A stretch of DNA of 6,601 nucleotides from Alphaproteobacteria bacterium (GCA_003454415.1 DMKG01000038.1:353-6953); one strand, 5' to 3'. Shown: positions 1-6,080, counted from the stretch's first letter. Numbers and translations are program-made. The notes: a model not told the origin generated them from the letters alone.

Positions 1-624
1 GCGACGCAGATGCTGGAATCCATGATTGAGGCGCCCTTTCCCACCCGCGCCGAGGTCTCCGATGTGGCCAATGCGGTGTATGAAGGCGCCGATGCGGTCA
101 TGCTGTCTGCGGAATCCGCCTCCGGTAATTTTCCGGTGGAAGCGGTCAGCATGATGAACAGGATCATCACCCGCGTGGAGGACGACCCGATCTATCTCTC
201 CACCATGGCCAGCCAGCACAGCCTGCCCAAGGAAACCCATGCCGACGCCATCGCCGAAGCCGCCAATAGCGTGGCGCAGACGGTGCACGCGGCCGCCATT
301 GTCAGCTATACCGGTTCCGGCTCAACGGGGCTGCGCGTCGCGCGCACCCGGCCGCAAACACCCATCATGGTGCTCACCCCGCGCCTCGCCACCGCCAGGC
401 GGCTCTCCATCGCCTGGGGTCTGCATTGCGTCCGTACGGAGGATGTCGCGGATTTCCACGAAATGGTGGACAAGGCGTCACGGATCGTCTTTCAGGAGCG
501 TTTCGCCCGCAGCGGACAGCGTATCGTGATTACCGCGGGCGTACCCTTTGGCACGCCCGGCGCCACCAATGTCCTGCATATCGCCATGGTGGGAAGCGGC
601 AGTCAGAGGCCTGAAATCCCGTAG
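1..624 (+). CDS. pyk: Pyruvate kinase, C-terminal part (5' end outside window)
   Basis: Pyruvate kinase makes pyruvate and ATP from phosphoenolpyruvate and ADP in the cytoplasm, the last step of glycolysis. The reading frame is open from base 1 (Ala-Thr-Gln before the first Met), so this is a 5'-truncated gene and the Met at base 10 is internal. About 207 residues are visible, less than half of a typical enzyme of roughly 470-480. The start carries the end of the catalytic barrel: ATQMLESMI, then [13 protein letters not shown], which contains the substrate-loop signature, then [14 protein letters not shown]. The regulatory C-terminal domain follows, with [17 protein letters not shown], the [12 protein letters not shown] segment, and the closing [18 protein letters not shown]. 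All are family hallmarks in the expected order. It ends at TAG 622-624 and is convergent with the hydrolase gene 49 bases away. No frameshift is seen. Confidence 0.95.
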   Translation, partial: ATQMLESMIEAPFPTRAEVSDVANAVYEGADAVMLSAESASGNFPVEAVSMMNRIITRVEDDPIYLSTMASQHSLPKETHADAIAEAANSVAQTVHAAAIVSYTGSGSTGLRVARTRPQTPIMVLTPRLATARRLSIAWGLHCVRTEDVADFHEMVDKASRIVFQERFARSGQRIVITAGVPFGTPGATNVLHIAMVGSGSQRPEIP

Positions 625-646
625 AGCGTTTCTGGCCGCAGGAAAG

Positions 647-666
647 GGGCGTGATGAGAAGCGCCC
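647..666. terminator. Weak hairpin between convergent pyk and hydrolase genes
   Basis: GGGCG (647-651) can pair with CGCCC (662-666) around a 10-base loop in the 49-base gap between two convergent genes. On the minus strand the stem is followed by CTTTCC, a poor U-tract; on the plus strand there is none. Its position suits a shared terminator, but the stem is short and the signal weak. Confidence 0.22.
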
Positions 667-673
667 GTCCGGT

Positions 674-1693
674 CTAATGGCCATCCGGATGGCTTGCATG
701 AAGGCCGGCCGCGCGTAACTGCCGGGCGACGGCTTCAATGGCCTCGGAGACCGCTTCCGGATGGACGTAATGCGGCGCATGGCCCGTGTCCGGCAGCATG
801 ATCAATTGCGATCCCGGCGCCTGTGCATGCAGACGCCTGGCGTGAATGTCCGGACTGACCGATTGGTCATTTTCACCTGCAATGATCACGAGCGGCGTGC
901 GGATTTCGTGATAGCGTTTTTTCTGGGATGCTAAAAAAGCGGCCAGATTGCGCATGTCTTCCGCATTGGCGCGCCAGTTGTCCGGGCGGATCAGCAGGGC
1001 TGCGCCAGAAGACTGCAGATAATTCGGGGGAGGCGCATTTGGCGCGAAATTGCGTGCGACAGACTGCTCCGCCATCAGGGCGAATCCGGGCGCGACCAGC
1101 GTATGTACGAACAGATCGCCCAGCAAGGGCACGGCGGGCAGGCGGTTATGAATGGCGGGCTGGCTGCGCCAGGGATGGGTGGCCCCGGCAAGAATGACAG
1201 CGCCGCCGGTTTCTGCGGGATAATCAAGTGCATAGGCCAGCGCAACCGCCCCAGCCCATGAATGACCGACAATAACCGGATTACGTGCGCCGATTCTGGT
1301 CAGCAATCCATGTATCACTTCCGCCTGGCGGGCGGGGTTCATCCACTCTCCTTCTTTAGCGCCATTTGACGGGCGGGTGCTGTAGCCGTGACCGGGACGG
1401 TCGACGGCGATGACGCGATATTGCCGGCTCAGGATGGGATAGAGGTTCCCCAGAAAATCGCGCAGATTACTGCTTGCCCCGTGCAACAGCACAATGCTTT
1501 GAGTAGGGGTGTCTGGAGCGCTGTCCAGATAATGCAGGCGGACCTTCTCCACTTCCACGAATTCGCCGATGGGGGGAAATTCCTTCCGCGCCTGATAGGC
1601 GGCATGTTCACTATAGGTGAAGAGACCTCCAGCCAACGCCGCCGTAATCAATAAAATGGTAAACAAAATACCGCCTTTTCGCCATCCCAGCAC
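674..1693 (-). CDS. Membrane-anchored alpha/beta hydrolase
   Basis: This is a 339-residue serine hydrolase of the alpha/beta fold; its substrate cannot be told from sequence. Residues 8-26 form one hydrophobic segment after a short positive N-terminus, suggesting a signal anchor with the enzyme on the periplasmic side. The fold then follows in order: VLLHGAS (68-74, oxyanion-hole HG), AVDRPGHG (96-103), the nucleophile elbow GHSWAG (143-148, Ser145), GENDQSV with the likely acid Asp276, and DTGH with His305. The triad is complete, so it should be active. The start is GTG at 1693-1691, immediately after the TAA of the upstream TPR gene; no other Met occurs before residue 118. A weak GAGGG lies about 12 bases upstream, so translation probably depends on coupling. 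It could be an esterase, lipase, haloperoxidase-like or epoxide-hydrolase-like member. Confidence 0.9.
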   Translation of the reverse strand: MLGWRKGGILFTILLITAALAGGLFTYSEHAAYQARKEFPPIGEFVEVEKVRLHYLDSAPDTPTQSIVLLHGASSNLRDFLGNLYPILSRQYRVIAVDRPGHGYSTRPSNGAKEGEWMNPARQAEVIHGLLTRIGARNPVIVGHSWAGAVALAYALDYPAETGGAVILAGATHPWRSQPAIHNRLPAVPLLGDLFVHTLVAPGFALMAEQSVARNFAPNAPPPNYLQSSGAALLIRPDNWRANAEDMRNLAAFLASQKKRYHEIRTPLVIIAGENDQSVSPDIHARRLHAQAPGSQLIMLPDTGHAPHYVHPEAVSEAIEAVARQLRAAGLHASHPDGH

Positions 1694-2260
1694 TTAAATG
1701 CTGCGCCCTCTTGCGGACAGGGTTAGGCGTTCCGCCTCTTTCGCAATATCAGTGAGATGCGGATTGATTTTCAACGCCTCCTGATAGGCCAGCAGGGCTT
1801 TCGCATCCTGGCCAAGTTCCAGAAAAATCGCCCCGAGCCCGGCCCATGCGCCAAAATGCCTGGGCTCCAGGCGAAGGGCGTGTTCTGCATCACGCAGGGC
1901 TGCGGGGAAGTCATTGCGCAGAAAATATACGGTTGCCCGCTTGTTCCAGCCCTCCGCAAAATCTGGCGAAATCGCGATGATTTCATCAAGCAGTTTGATC
2001 GCGGACTCCAGAGCGTCGGCCGCGAGCATGGTTTCCACCCGTGCCAGCAACAGATCGGTGGATGGACTGCCGGAGGCATGCCAGATGCGCCAGATCTGGT
2101 CTTCGAGCGCCTGCGCATCGGAAACGGGTAATTCCTTGAGCTTCAGACGCTGAAACAGACCATCCAGCTTCGGATCGTGTTGATCGGCCTTTGCGCTGGG
2201 CGCCGCCGCCATCGTCAGCAGCCATCCAGCCAGGACCAAATGTGCAATCTTCACGGTCAT
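1694..2260 (-). CDS. Exported tetratricopeptide-repeat protein
   Basis: This 188-residue protein has a signal peptide: Lys4, a hydrophobic core at 6-20, and a likely signal-peptidase cut after AKA (residue 25). The mature part has an LFQRLK helix followed by about three tetratricopeptide repeats at residues 69-100, 102-135 and 136-169. The repeats show the usual W/Y-x-x-[LRG]-x(7)-[ALF]-x(5)-A-x(4)-P pattern, for example FGAWAGLGAIFLELG followed by AYQEALKINP. TPR folds bind other proteins, so a periplasmic scaffold role is likely; the partner is unknown. Small exported TPR proteins of this design are common in alphaproteobacteria. Its TAA (1696-1694) directly abuts the GTG of the hydrolase, so the two are probably one operon. 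The ATG at 2260 has only a poor ribosome site (ATAGGC), but it is the start that yields the signal peptide. Confidence 0.88.
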   Translation of the reverse strand: MTVKIAHLVLAGWLLTMAAAPSAKADQHDPKLDGLFQRLKLKELPVSDAQALEDQIWRIWHASGSPSTDLLLARVETMLAADALESAIKLLDEIIAISPDFAEGWNKRATVYFLRNDFPAALRDAEHALRLEPRHFGAWAGLGAIFLELGQDAKALLAYQEALKINPHLTDIAKEAERLTLSARGRSI

Positions 2261-2288
2261 TGCCTATGGTTAACTCTACGCCCTTAAC

Positions 2289-2317
2289 AATAAATTTACA
2301 AAGCTTGCATTTATCAA
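2289..2317 (-). promoter_or_regulatory. Candidate sigma70-type promoter for the TPR/hydrolase operon
   Basis: Read on the minus strand, TTGATA (2317-2312) is followed after exactly 17 bases by TTTATT (2294-2289). The boxes match the sigma70 consensus at 5/6 and 4/6 positions. Transcription would start near 2282, about 22 bases before the TPR start codon. It lies in a locally AT-rich stretch. Inferred by eye only. Confidence 0.45.
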
Positions 2318-2416
2318 GGTAAAAGATTCACAAAATCGCCACAATCCGGCCCTTTCAGCGCCGTTATCCAGGCATAGATTAACTTCTGTACCGTTTGTAC
2401 CTACATGTCCCCCCTT

Positions 2417-2459
2417 GCGCCCCTTTCCGCAGATAGTTCCGGATAGGGGCGCCTTTTTT
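2417..2459 (+). terminator. Strong intrinsic terminator with no plus-strand gene in front of it
   Basis: GCGCCCCT (2417-2424) pairs perfectly with AGGGGCGC (2445-2452). After one T-T mismatch the stem continues with TCCG (2426-2429) against CGGA (2440-2443), closing a 10-base loop. A C at 2453 and six T (2454-2459) follow. This is a textbook rho-independent terminator reading rightward. The gene to its left runs the other way, so it must end an unannotated plus-strand transcript, or act as a barrier or attenuator ahead of lysK. Confidence 0.75.
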
Positions 2460-2479
2460 CAATCTCCTCATGTATTCTG

Positions 2480-2522
2480 CCGGCGCGCTCCGCCTCCCGC
2501 CGGAAGCAAACGGCGTCTTTTT
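2480..2522 (+). promoter_or_regulatory. Overlapping, mutually exclusive hairpins, the second terminator-like
   Basis: CCGGCG (2480-2485) can pair with CGCCGG (2498-2503). The same right arm, as CGCCG (2498-2502), can instead pair with CGGCG (2511-2515) around an 8-base loop, and that hairpin is followed by TCTTTTT (2516-2522). The arrangement is the shape of an attenuator: one fold excludes the terminator. No ligand motif, leader peptide or known riboswitch is recognised, and the stems are only 5-6 bp. It may simply be a back-up terminator for the one 40 bases upstream. Confidence 0.35.
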
Positions 2523-2535
2523 AATGGCAAAATCC

Positions 2536-2564
2536 TTGGCAAGTCTGCAGGAAACTTTTATGAA
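2536..2564 (+). promoter_or_regulatory. Candidate lysK promoter
   Basis: TTGGCA (2536-2541) and TATGAA (2559-2564) are separated by 17 bases, matching the sigma70 boxes at 5/6 and 4/6 positions. Transcription would start near 2571, leaving a leader of about 86 bases before ATG 2657. It lies downstream of both terminator-like structures, so lysK would be insulated from upstream transcription. Confidence 0.45.
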
Positions 2565-2581
2565 CCGTGCAATTCCTGCAG
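2545..2581. repeat. Perfect 9-bp inverted repeat straddling the lysK promoter -10 and start
   Basis: CTGCAGGAA (2545-2553) is repeated in reverse complement as TTCCTGCAG (2573-2581), with 19 bases between. The left arm lies in the promoter spacer and the right arm at the predicted transcription start, an operator-like placement. If transcription starts further upstream, it could instead form an RNA stem-loop. Confidence 0.5.
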
Positions 2582-2656
2582 GAGCCATCCGGAAATCCGA
2601 TATTTGTACGGTTATTCTGAACCGGAAGGCTCGCATCAAAGTCGGTTTTGGCGACC

Positions 2657-4240
2657 ATGTCACGTGATCTTTATCTTGCCAGCAAGGCCTGGCCTTTTGA
2701 AGAGGCCCGCAAAGTCCTGTCCCGTATCGGCGGCAGGACGCCTGCAAAGGGGCATGTGCTGTTCGAAACCGGTTATGGCCCCAGCGGCCTTCCCCATATC
2801 GGGACCTTCGGCGAAGTCGCGCGCATCAGCATGGTGCGCCATGCGTTTCATCAGATCAGCGACACCCCGACCCGGCTGATCTGTTTCTCCGACGATATGG
2901 ACGGTTTGCGCCGCGCCCCTGAAAATGTGCCCAATACGCAGATGCTGCTGCAGCATCTCAAAAAGCCGCTGACGGATGTGCCCGATCCGTTTGGCCAGCA
3001 CAGCAGTTTTGGCGCCCATAATAACGCCAGACTGCGCGCTTTTCTGGACGCGTTCGGATTTCAGTACGAATTTCTCAGCGCCACCGAAATGTACCGTTCG
3101 GGAAAATTCGACGCCGCCCTCTTGAAAGTGCTGGAGAATTATGAGGCGGTGATCAATGTGGTGCTGCCTGAACTGGGCGAGGAACGCCGCAAAACCTACA
3201 GTCCGTTTCTTCCCGTCTGCGCCAGAACCGGCCGCGTTCTGGAAGCGCCGGTGGTGGAGGTGCGGCCGAAATCCGGAACCATCGTCTACCGCGACGAGGA
3301 CGGGTCGCTGGTGGAGACCCCAGTCACGGGCGGACGCTGCAAATTGCAGTGGCGGGCGGATTGGGCCATGCGCTGGACAGCGCTCGACGTGGATTATGAA
3401 ATGTCGGGCAAGGATCTGATCAGCTCCGTGCAGATGGGAAGCAAAATCTGCCGCGCGATTGGCGGACGGCCGCCGGAAACCCTCAGCTATGAGCTGTTTC
3501 TGGACGAAAATGGCGAACGGATTTCAAAATCCCGCGGCAATGGCCTGACCATCGATGAATGGCTGCGTTATGCGTCGCCGGAAAGTCTGCAATTGTTCAT
3601 GTTTCAGAAACCGCGCACGGCGAAACGTCTGCATTTCGATGTGATCCCCAAAGCCGTGGACGAATATATCGCGCATCTCGAGGCCTATCCGCGCCAGAGC
3701 GAAGCGGAGCGCATCGCCAATCCGGTATGGCATATCCATAATGGCGCGCCTCCAGAGGAGGAGACGCCGCTTTCCTTTTCGATGCTGCTCAATCTCGCGG
3801 CGGCAAGCAACAGCAGCGGGAGCGATGTCTTATGGGGTTATATTGCGCGCTATCTTCCCGGCATTGAGCCTGCCGTTCACCCCATTCTGGATCGAATGGT
3901 GAATTATGCGGTTGCCTATTATCATGACTTCGTGCTGCCTGCGAAAAACTACCGTCCGCCCACGGAGCAGGAGAAAATCGCCCTTGCCGATCTGCGGGAC
4001 AGGCTTGCCGCGGCCGGTGAAGGCGGCAGCGCGGAAAGCCTGCAGGAGATCGTCTACGAGACAGGCAAGACGCATGGGTTTGCCAATCTGCGCGACTGGT
4101 TCAAAGCGCTTTATGAAATTCTGCTCGGCCAGAGTCAGGGGCCGCGCATGGGGCCCTTCATTGCGCTTTACGGGGTGGGGGAGACCTGCAAGCTGATCGC
4201 CAGGGTGCTGGCGGGCGAAAATCCCGGCGGCAAGGCCTGA
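2657..4240 (+). CDS. lysK: Class I lysyl-tRNA synthetase
   Basis: This enzyme attaches lysine to tRNA-Lys in the cytoplasm using ATP. It belongs to the class I LysRS family of archaea, spirochaetes and many alphaproteobacteria, unrelated to the class II LysS/LysU of E. coli. Counting 527 residues from ATG 2657, the Rossmann catalytic domain begins with SKAWPFEEARKV (9-20). It carries the HIGH motif as PSGLPHIG (42-49) and the KMSKS motif as ERISKSRGNG (287-296), followed by TIDEWLRYASPES. The C-terminal half is the helical tRNA and anticodon-binding part. Length and motifs are intact. A TTG at 2648 would add three residues, but the ATG gives the usual N-terminus. Neither start has a good ribosome site, and an in-frame TGA at 2618 bars anything longer. 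Its stop overlaps the next gene by one base (TGATG). Confidence 0.95.
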   Translation: MSRDLYLASKAWPFEEARKVLSRIGGRTPAKGHVLFETGYGPSGLPHIGTFGEVARISMVRHAFHQISDTPTRLICFSDDMDGLRRAPENVPNTQMLLQHLKKPLTDVPDPFGQHSSFGAHNNARLRAFLDAFGFQYEFLSATEMYRSGKFDAALLKVLENYEAVINVVLPELGEERRKTYSPFLPVCARTGRVLEAPVVEVRPKSGTIVYRDEDGSLVETPVTGGRCKLQWRADWAMRWTALDVDYEMSGKDLISSVQMGSKICRAIGGRPPETLSYELFLDENGERISKSRGNGLTIDEWLRYASPESLQLFMFQKPRTAKRLHFDVIPKAVDEYIAHLEAYPRQSEAERIANPVWHIHNGAPPEEETPLSFSMLLNLAAASNSSGSDVLWGYIARYLPGIEPAVHPILDRMVNYAVAYYHDFVLPAKNYRPPTEQEKIALADLRDRLAAAGEGGSAESLQEIVYETGKTHGFANLRDWFKALYEILLGQSQGPRMGPFIALYGVGETCKLIARVLAGENPGGKA

Positions 4241-4761
4241 TGAAAAGGTTATATCTGCTGCATGCCGCGCGTCCGCGCGTCGATCCTTCCCTTAACCTCT
4301 CCGATTATCATCTTCCCCTCACGCGAAGGGGCGAGATCCTTGCCGCCCAGCTCGGCAAATTCATGCTGAAGCAGGGCTATTCGCCGGATCTGGTCATCTG
4401 CGCCAGCCCGGCGCGCGCGCGGCTGACCCTGTCCAATATGTGGGCCTATCTGGCTTCTTCCGCGCATCCTCAGCAGATCATTCATGATTACCGTATTCAT
4501 CTGATGAAGGGGGAGGAGCTTCTCTCTCAATTACAGCAACTGGAGGAGCGGTATAAAGAGGTTCTTCTTGTTGGCGCGCGTCGTGGGGTAGATGAACTGG
4601 CGAAACTGCTCGTCCGGCCGTCCGAAGATTCTTCTCTTACGGCGTTACCGGAACTGGCGCCCGGCGCGCTGATGGTTTTCGATTGCGGAACCGCCCCCTG
4701 GACATCCCTTGCGCCCGGCAGCGCGCTGCTTCTGGAAACCTATAACGCCAGATTGGTGTAG
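4240..4761 (+). CDS. SixA-like histidine-phosphatase-fold protein, probably inactive
   Basis: This 173-residue protein has the layout of short SixA-type histidine phosphatases: MKRLYLLHA (1-9), HLPLTRRGEILAAQLGKFM (24-42), SPDLVICASPARARLTL (48-64), EVLLVGARRGVDELAKLL (107-124), and a VFDCG...W C-terminal segment. Family members read LLRH(A/G) at the start and VGHN near residue 112. Here the nucleophile His8 is kept, but the Arg before it is Leu7, and the second catalytic His is Ala113. The SPALRTRQT segment is one residue short (SPARARLT). These losses point to a pseudophosphatase or a binding protein rather than a phosphohistidine phosphatase; this is an inference. The ATG shares base 4240 with the lysK stop, with AAGG five bases upstream, so it is probably co-translated with lysK. 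The frame is intact, arguing against decay. The partner is unknown. Confidence 0.8.
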   Translation: MKRLYLLHAARPRVDPSLNLSDYHLPLTRRGEILAAQLGKFMLKQGYSPDLVICASPARARLTLSNMWAYLASSAHPQQIIHDYRIHLMKGEELLSQLQQLEERYKEVLLVGARRGVDELAKLLVRPSEDSSLTALPELAPGALMVFDCGTAPWTSLAPGSALLLETYNARLV

Positions 4762-4976
4762 ATTTTCCGCCTTTCACGGGATGGTTTGGCGTTTCCCCCA
4801 TCGCCGCGAGCGGACTTCCGCGAGGTCGACCCTGGCGACGGCGCTAACGCAGCTTCTCCATTCCTCTCGAAGCGCCGCCGCAGCGCGAGCAGGAACAGCG
4901 TCAGCAAACCGATGGCGAATTTCTGGTCTGCACCCTCTTTTTTAGATCAGTTGTGATCAGTGACCAAAAAAAACCT

Positions 4977-5005
4977 TTGAAAATTTTCGCGACTATCGTT
5001 ATGTT
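4977..5005 (+). promoter_or_regulatory. Candidate distal sigma70 promoter for the PEP-CTERM gene
   Basis: TTGAAA (4977-4982) and TATGTT (5000-5005) are separated by 17 bases, matching consensus at 5/6 and 4/6 positions, at the start of an AT-rich stretch. The start point would be near 5012. A palindrome overlaps the -10 and the start. Confidence 0.42.
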
Positions 5006-5017
5006 ACAGACCTGTAA
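5004..5017. promoter_or_regulatory. 14-bp palindrome, candidate operator
   Basis: TTACAG (5004-5009) and CTGTAA (5012-5017) are perfect reverse complements around a 2-base centre. The site covers the end of the candidate -10 box and the predicted start, where a bound dimeric regulator would block transcription. The regulator is unknown. Confidence 0.42.
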
Positions 5018-5095
5018 GTAACGGCCTGTGGTCAGTTTCGCTACTTGGACAGCACAGGGATGGCGAGATGGTTTACGCGCCTTTCTCTTCCTTAG

Positions 5096-5104
5096 TGGTA
5101 TAAC
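5096..5104 (+). promoter_or_regulatory. Candidate proximal extended -10 promoter
   Basis: TGG directly followed by TATAAC (5099-5104) matches the extended -10 pattern TGnTATAAT except for the last base. There is no -35 box at a normal distance (TTTACG lies 21 bases away). Transcription would begin near 5111, about 145 bases before ATG 5257. Confidence 0.38.
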
Positions 5105-5243
5105 TCTGGGTTGATAACAAGGTGTATTCTACCCTTGGTATTGGTCTCTTCAGCTTAAATTTTCAGCGTTGCACTCTGATTGATTTCAACCTAAGGCGTT
5201 GTAATTACACGTTGTGTCAGGTTGGACTTCTAATGAAAAATTT

Positions 5244-5250
5244 AAAGGAG
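5244..5250 (+). promoter_or_regulatory. Ribosome binding site that decides the PEP-CTERM start
   Basis: AAAGGAG ends six bases before ATG 5257. The in-frame ATG at 5233 and the longer frame from 5122 lack such a site and would put extra residues ahead of the signal peptide. Confidence 0.8.
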
Positions 5251-5256
5251 AATAAA

Positions 5257-6069
5257 ATGAGTTTTCTTGGAAAATTTAATAAAGCTGCGGTCCTGGCCCT
5301 TTTTCTGACGGGCGCCGCCAGTCAGGCGAATGCCGGGTTCATCGACATGGACTTTACTGTGAATACAGGTCTGATGGCTGGCGTCGCGAATGCGTCCGCT
5401 GTGGTCACCACGACGGGTCCGGCCACCATCGCGGTGCCGCTGGCCGGAGATTTTCTTGGCTCCACCCTCAGGATCGAAGGCTATCGCACCTCGGTTCCAA
5501 CCAATATCTTTGGCTCGCCGCTGGGAATGCAGCTCACCCGCACCAGCAACGGTCTTGGCCTGTGTTCGAGAACGCCCGCCAGTTGCGCCCTGGACCAGGA
5601 TACTGTGGACGGCCTGGGTCCTGACGAATCCATCAAATTCGTCATCGATCCCGCAATCGAATTTGCGGTGCAGACGGTCACTTTCGGCTCCGCCCGCAAT
5701 GCCGGTCCTCTGCGCGATGACGCAAACATGGTCTTTCAGGCCGGCGCTCTGAACATGACCTTCAATATTGTCGACGCTGGCGGCTGTGACGCCCTTACCG
5801 GCGCGCCCTGCATGGTGAATATTTACGATCTGGTGAATACGGCGCTGGGCGGTGGGCAAACCGATGACGAGATATTCGATTATCTCGCCTCGACCGACGG
5901 ATTCACCTTTAGAGCCCTTGGCGATGACGACAACTGGTATATCCGCGGCGCCCGCTGGGTCACGGCGGACCCTGCCAGTGTTCCGGAACCCGCCTCTCTC
6001 AGCCTGCTGGGCGCTGGCGTCATGGGGCTGGGCTATATCGGCAAACGCCGCCGGAAAAACAACAGCTAA
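5257..6069 (+). CDS. Secreted PEP-CTERM sorting-domain protein
   Basis: This 270-residue protein is exported and carries an exosortase sorting tail. From ATG 5257 it has a clear signal peptide: Lys6 and Lys10, a hydrophobic core at 11-21, and a likely cut after ANA (residue 26). The C-terminus has the tripartite PEP-CTERM signal: VPEPAS (242-247), a hydrophobic helix (248-262) and the basic end KRRRKNNS. In this system an exosortase cleaves near the PEP motif, and cargo often goes to the cell surface or extracellular polysaccharide matrix. The middle (27-240) looks like a beta-rich domain that I cannot assign. It has four cysteines (103, 110, 177, 185) in two close pairs, which could form two disulfides. 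The gene stands alone, between a long leader and a strong terminator. No exosortase or polysaccharide gene is adjacent, which is usual because cargo genes are scattered. Confidence 0.88.
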   Translation: MSFLGKFNKAAVLALFLTGAASQANAGFIDMDFTVNTGLMAGVANASAVVTTTGPATIAVPLAGDFLGSTLRIEGYRTSVPTNIFGSPLGMQLTRTSNGLGLCSRTPASCALDQDTVDGLGPDESIKFVIDPAIEFAVQTVTFGSARNAGPLRDDANMVFQAGALNMTFNIVDAGGCDALTGAPCMVNIYDLVNTALGGGQTDDEIFDYLASTDGFTFRALGDDDNWYIRGARWVTADPASVPEPASLSLLGAGVMGLGYIGKRRRKNNS

Positions 6070-6080
6070 CACCCGGCGCC

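Larger units (their letters stand above)
2261..2656. other. Divergent intergenic region upstream of lysK
   Basis: This is 396 bases between divergent genes with no convincing protein-coding gene. From left to right it holds the minus-strand promoter candidate; about 100 bases of AT-rich DNA with TGTACC repeated at 2387-2401; a strong plus-strand terminator (2417-2459); a second set of hairpins (2480-2522); and a lysK promoter candidate with an inverted repeat around it (2536-2581). A 65-codon frame from ATG 2470 crosses into lysK, but it has no ribosome site and no recognisable product. No tRNA fold and no T-box motif were seen. Confidence 0.6.
4762..5256. other. Long gene-poor region with promoters for the PEP-CTERM gene
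   Basis: These 495 bases hold no convincing gene. The first 175 or so are GC-rich. On the minus strand they stay open for 69 codons and encode a hydrophobic run followed by arginines (4919-4863), possibly an eroded gene end. A weak hairpin (4904-4931) followed by six T (4938-4943) might end the lysK operon. GATCA/TGATC (4945-4958) forms a small hairpin between a T6 and an A8 run. From about 4940 onward the DNA is AT-rich and carries two plus-strand promoter candidates, a 14-bp palindrome (5004-5017) and a TGTAATTACA palindrome (5200-5209). If the upstream promoter is used, the PEP-CTERM message has a leader of about 245 bases. Confidence 0.55.

Noticed and set aside
2261..2656. T-box or tRNA-like element controlling lysK
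   Set aside because: No T-box consensus (GGTGGTACCGCG-like) or cloverleaf could be found; T-boxes are also rare outside Gram-positive lineages.
2470..2667. 65-codon plus-strand frame overlapping the lysK start, as a possible leader peptide
   Set aside because: No ribosome site precedes ATG 2470 or the internal ATG 2524, no lysine run expected of an attenuator peptide is present, and it would read through the second terminator-like hairpin and the promoter.
4945..4972. GATCA/TGATC hairpin next to A and T runs as terminator of the lysK operon
   Set aside because: The T-run comes before the stem and the A-run after it on the plus strand, the wrong order for an intrinsic terminator; the reverse strand has the same problem.
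5010..5031. lux-type box (ACCTGTAAGT...) upstream of the PEP-CTERM gene
   Set aside because: The left half resembles the ACCTGTA half of lux boxes, but the right half (CGGCCTGTGG) is not its reverse complement. The real symmetry is TTACAG/CTGTAA instead.
5031..5240. Sigma54 promoter in front of the PEP-CTERM gene
   Set aside because: I looked for GG and GC spaced 10 bases apart as in TGGCA-N7-TTGC. Several GG...GC pairs exist, but none has the right spacing and flanks.
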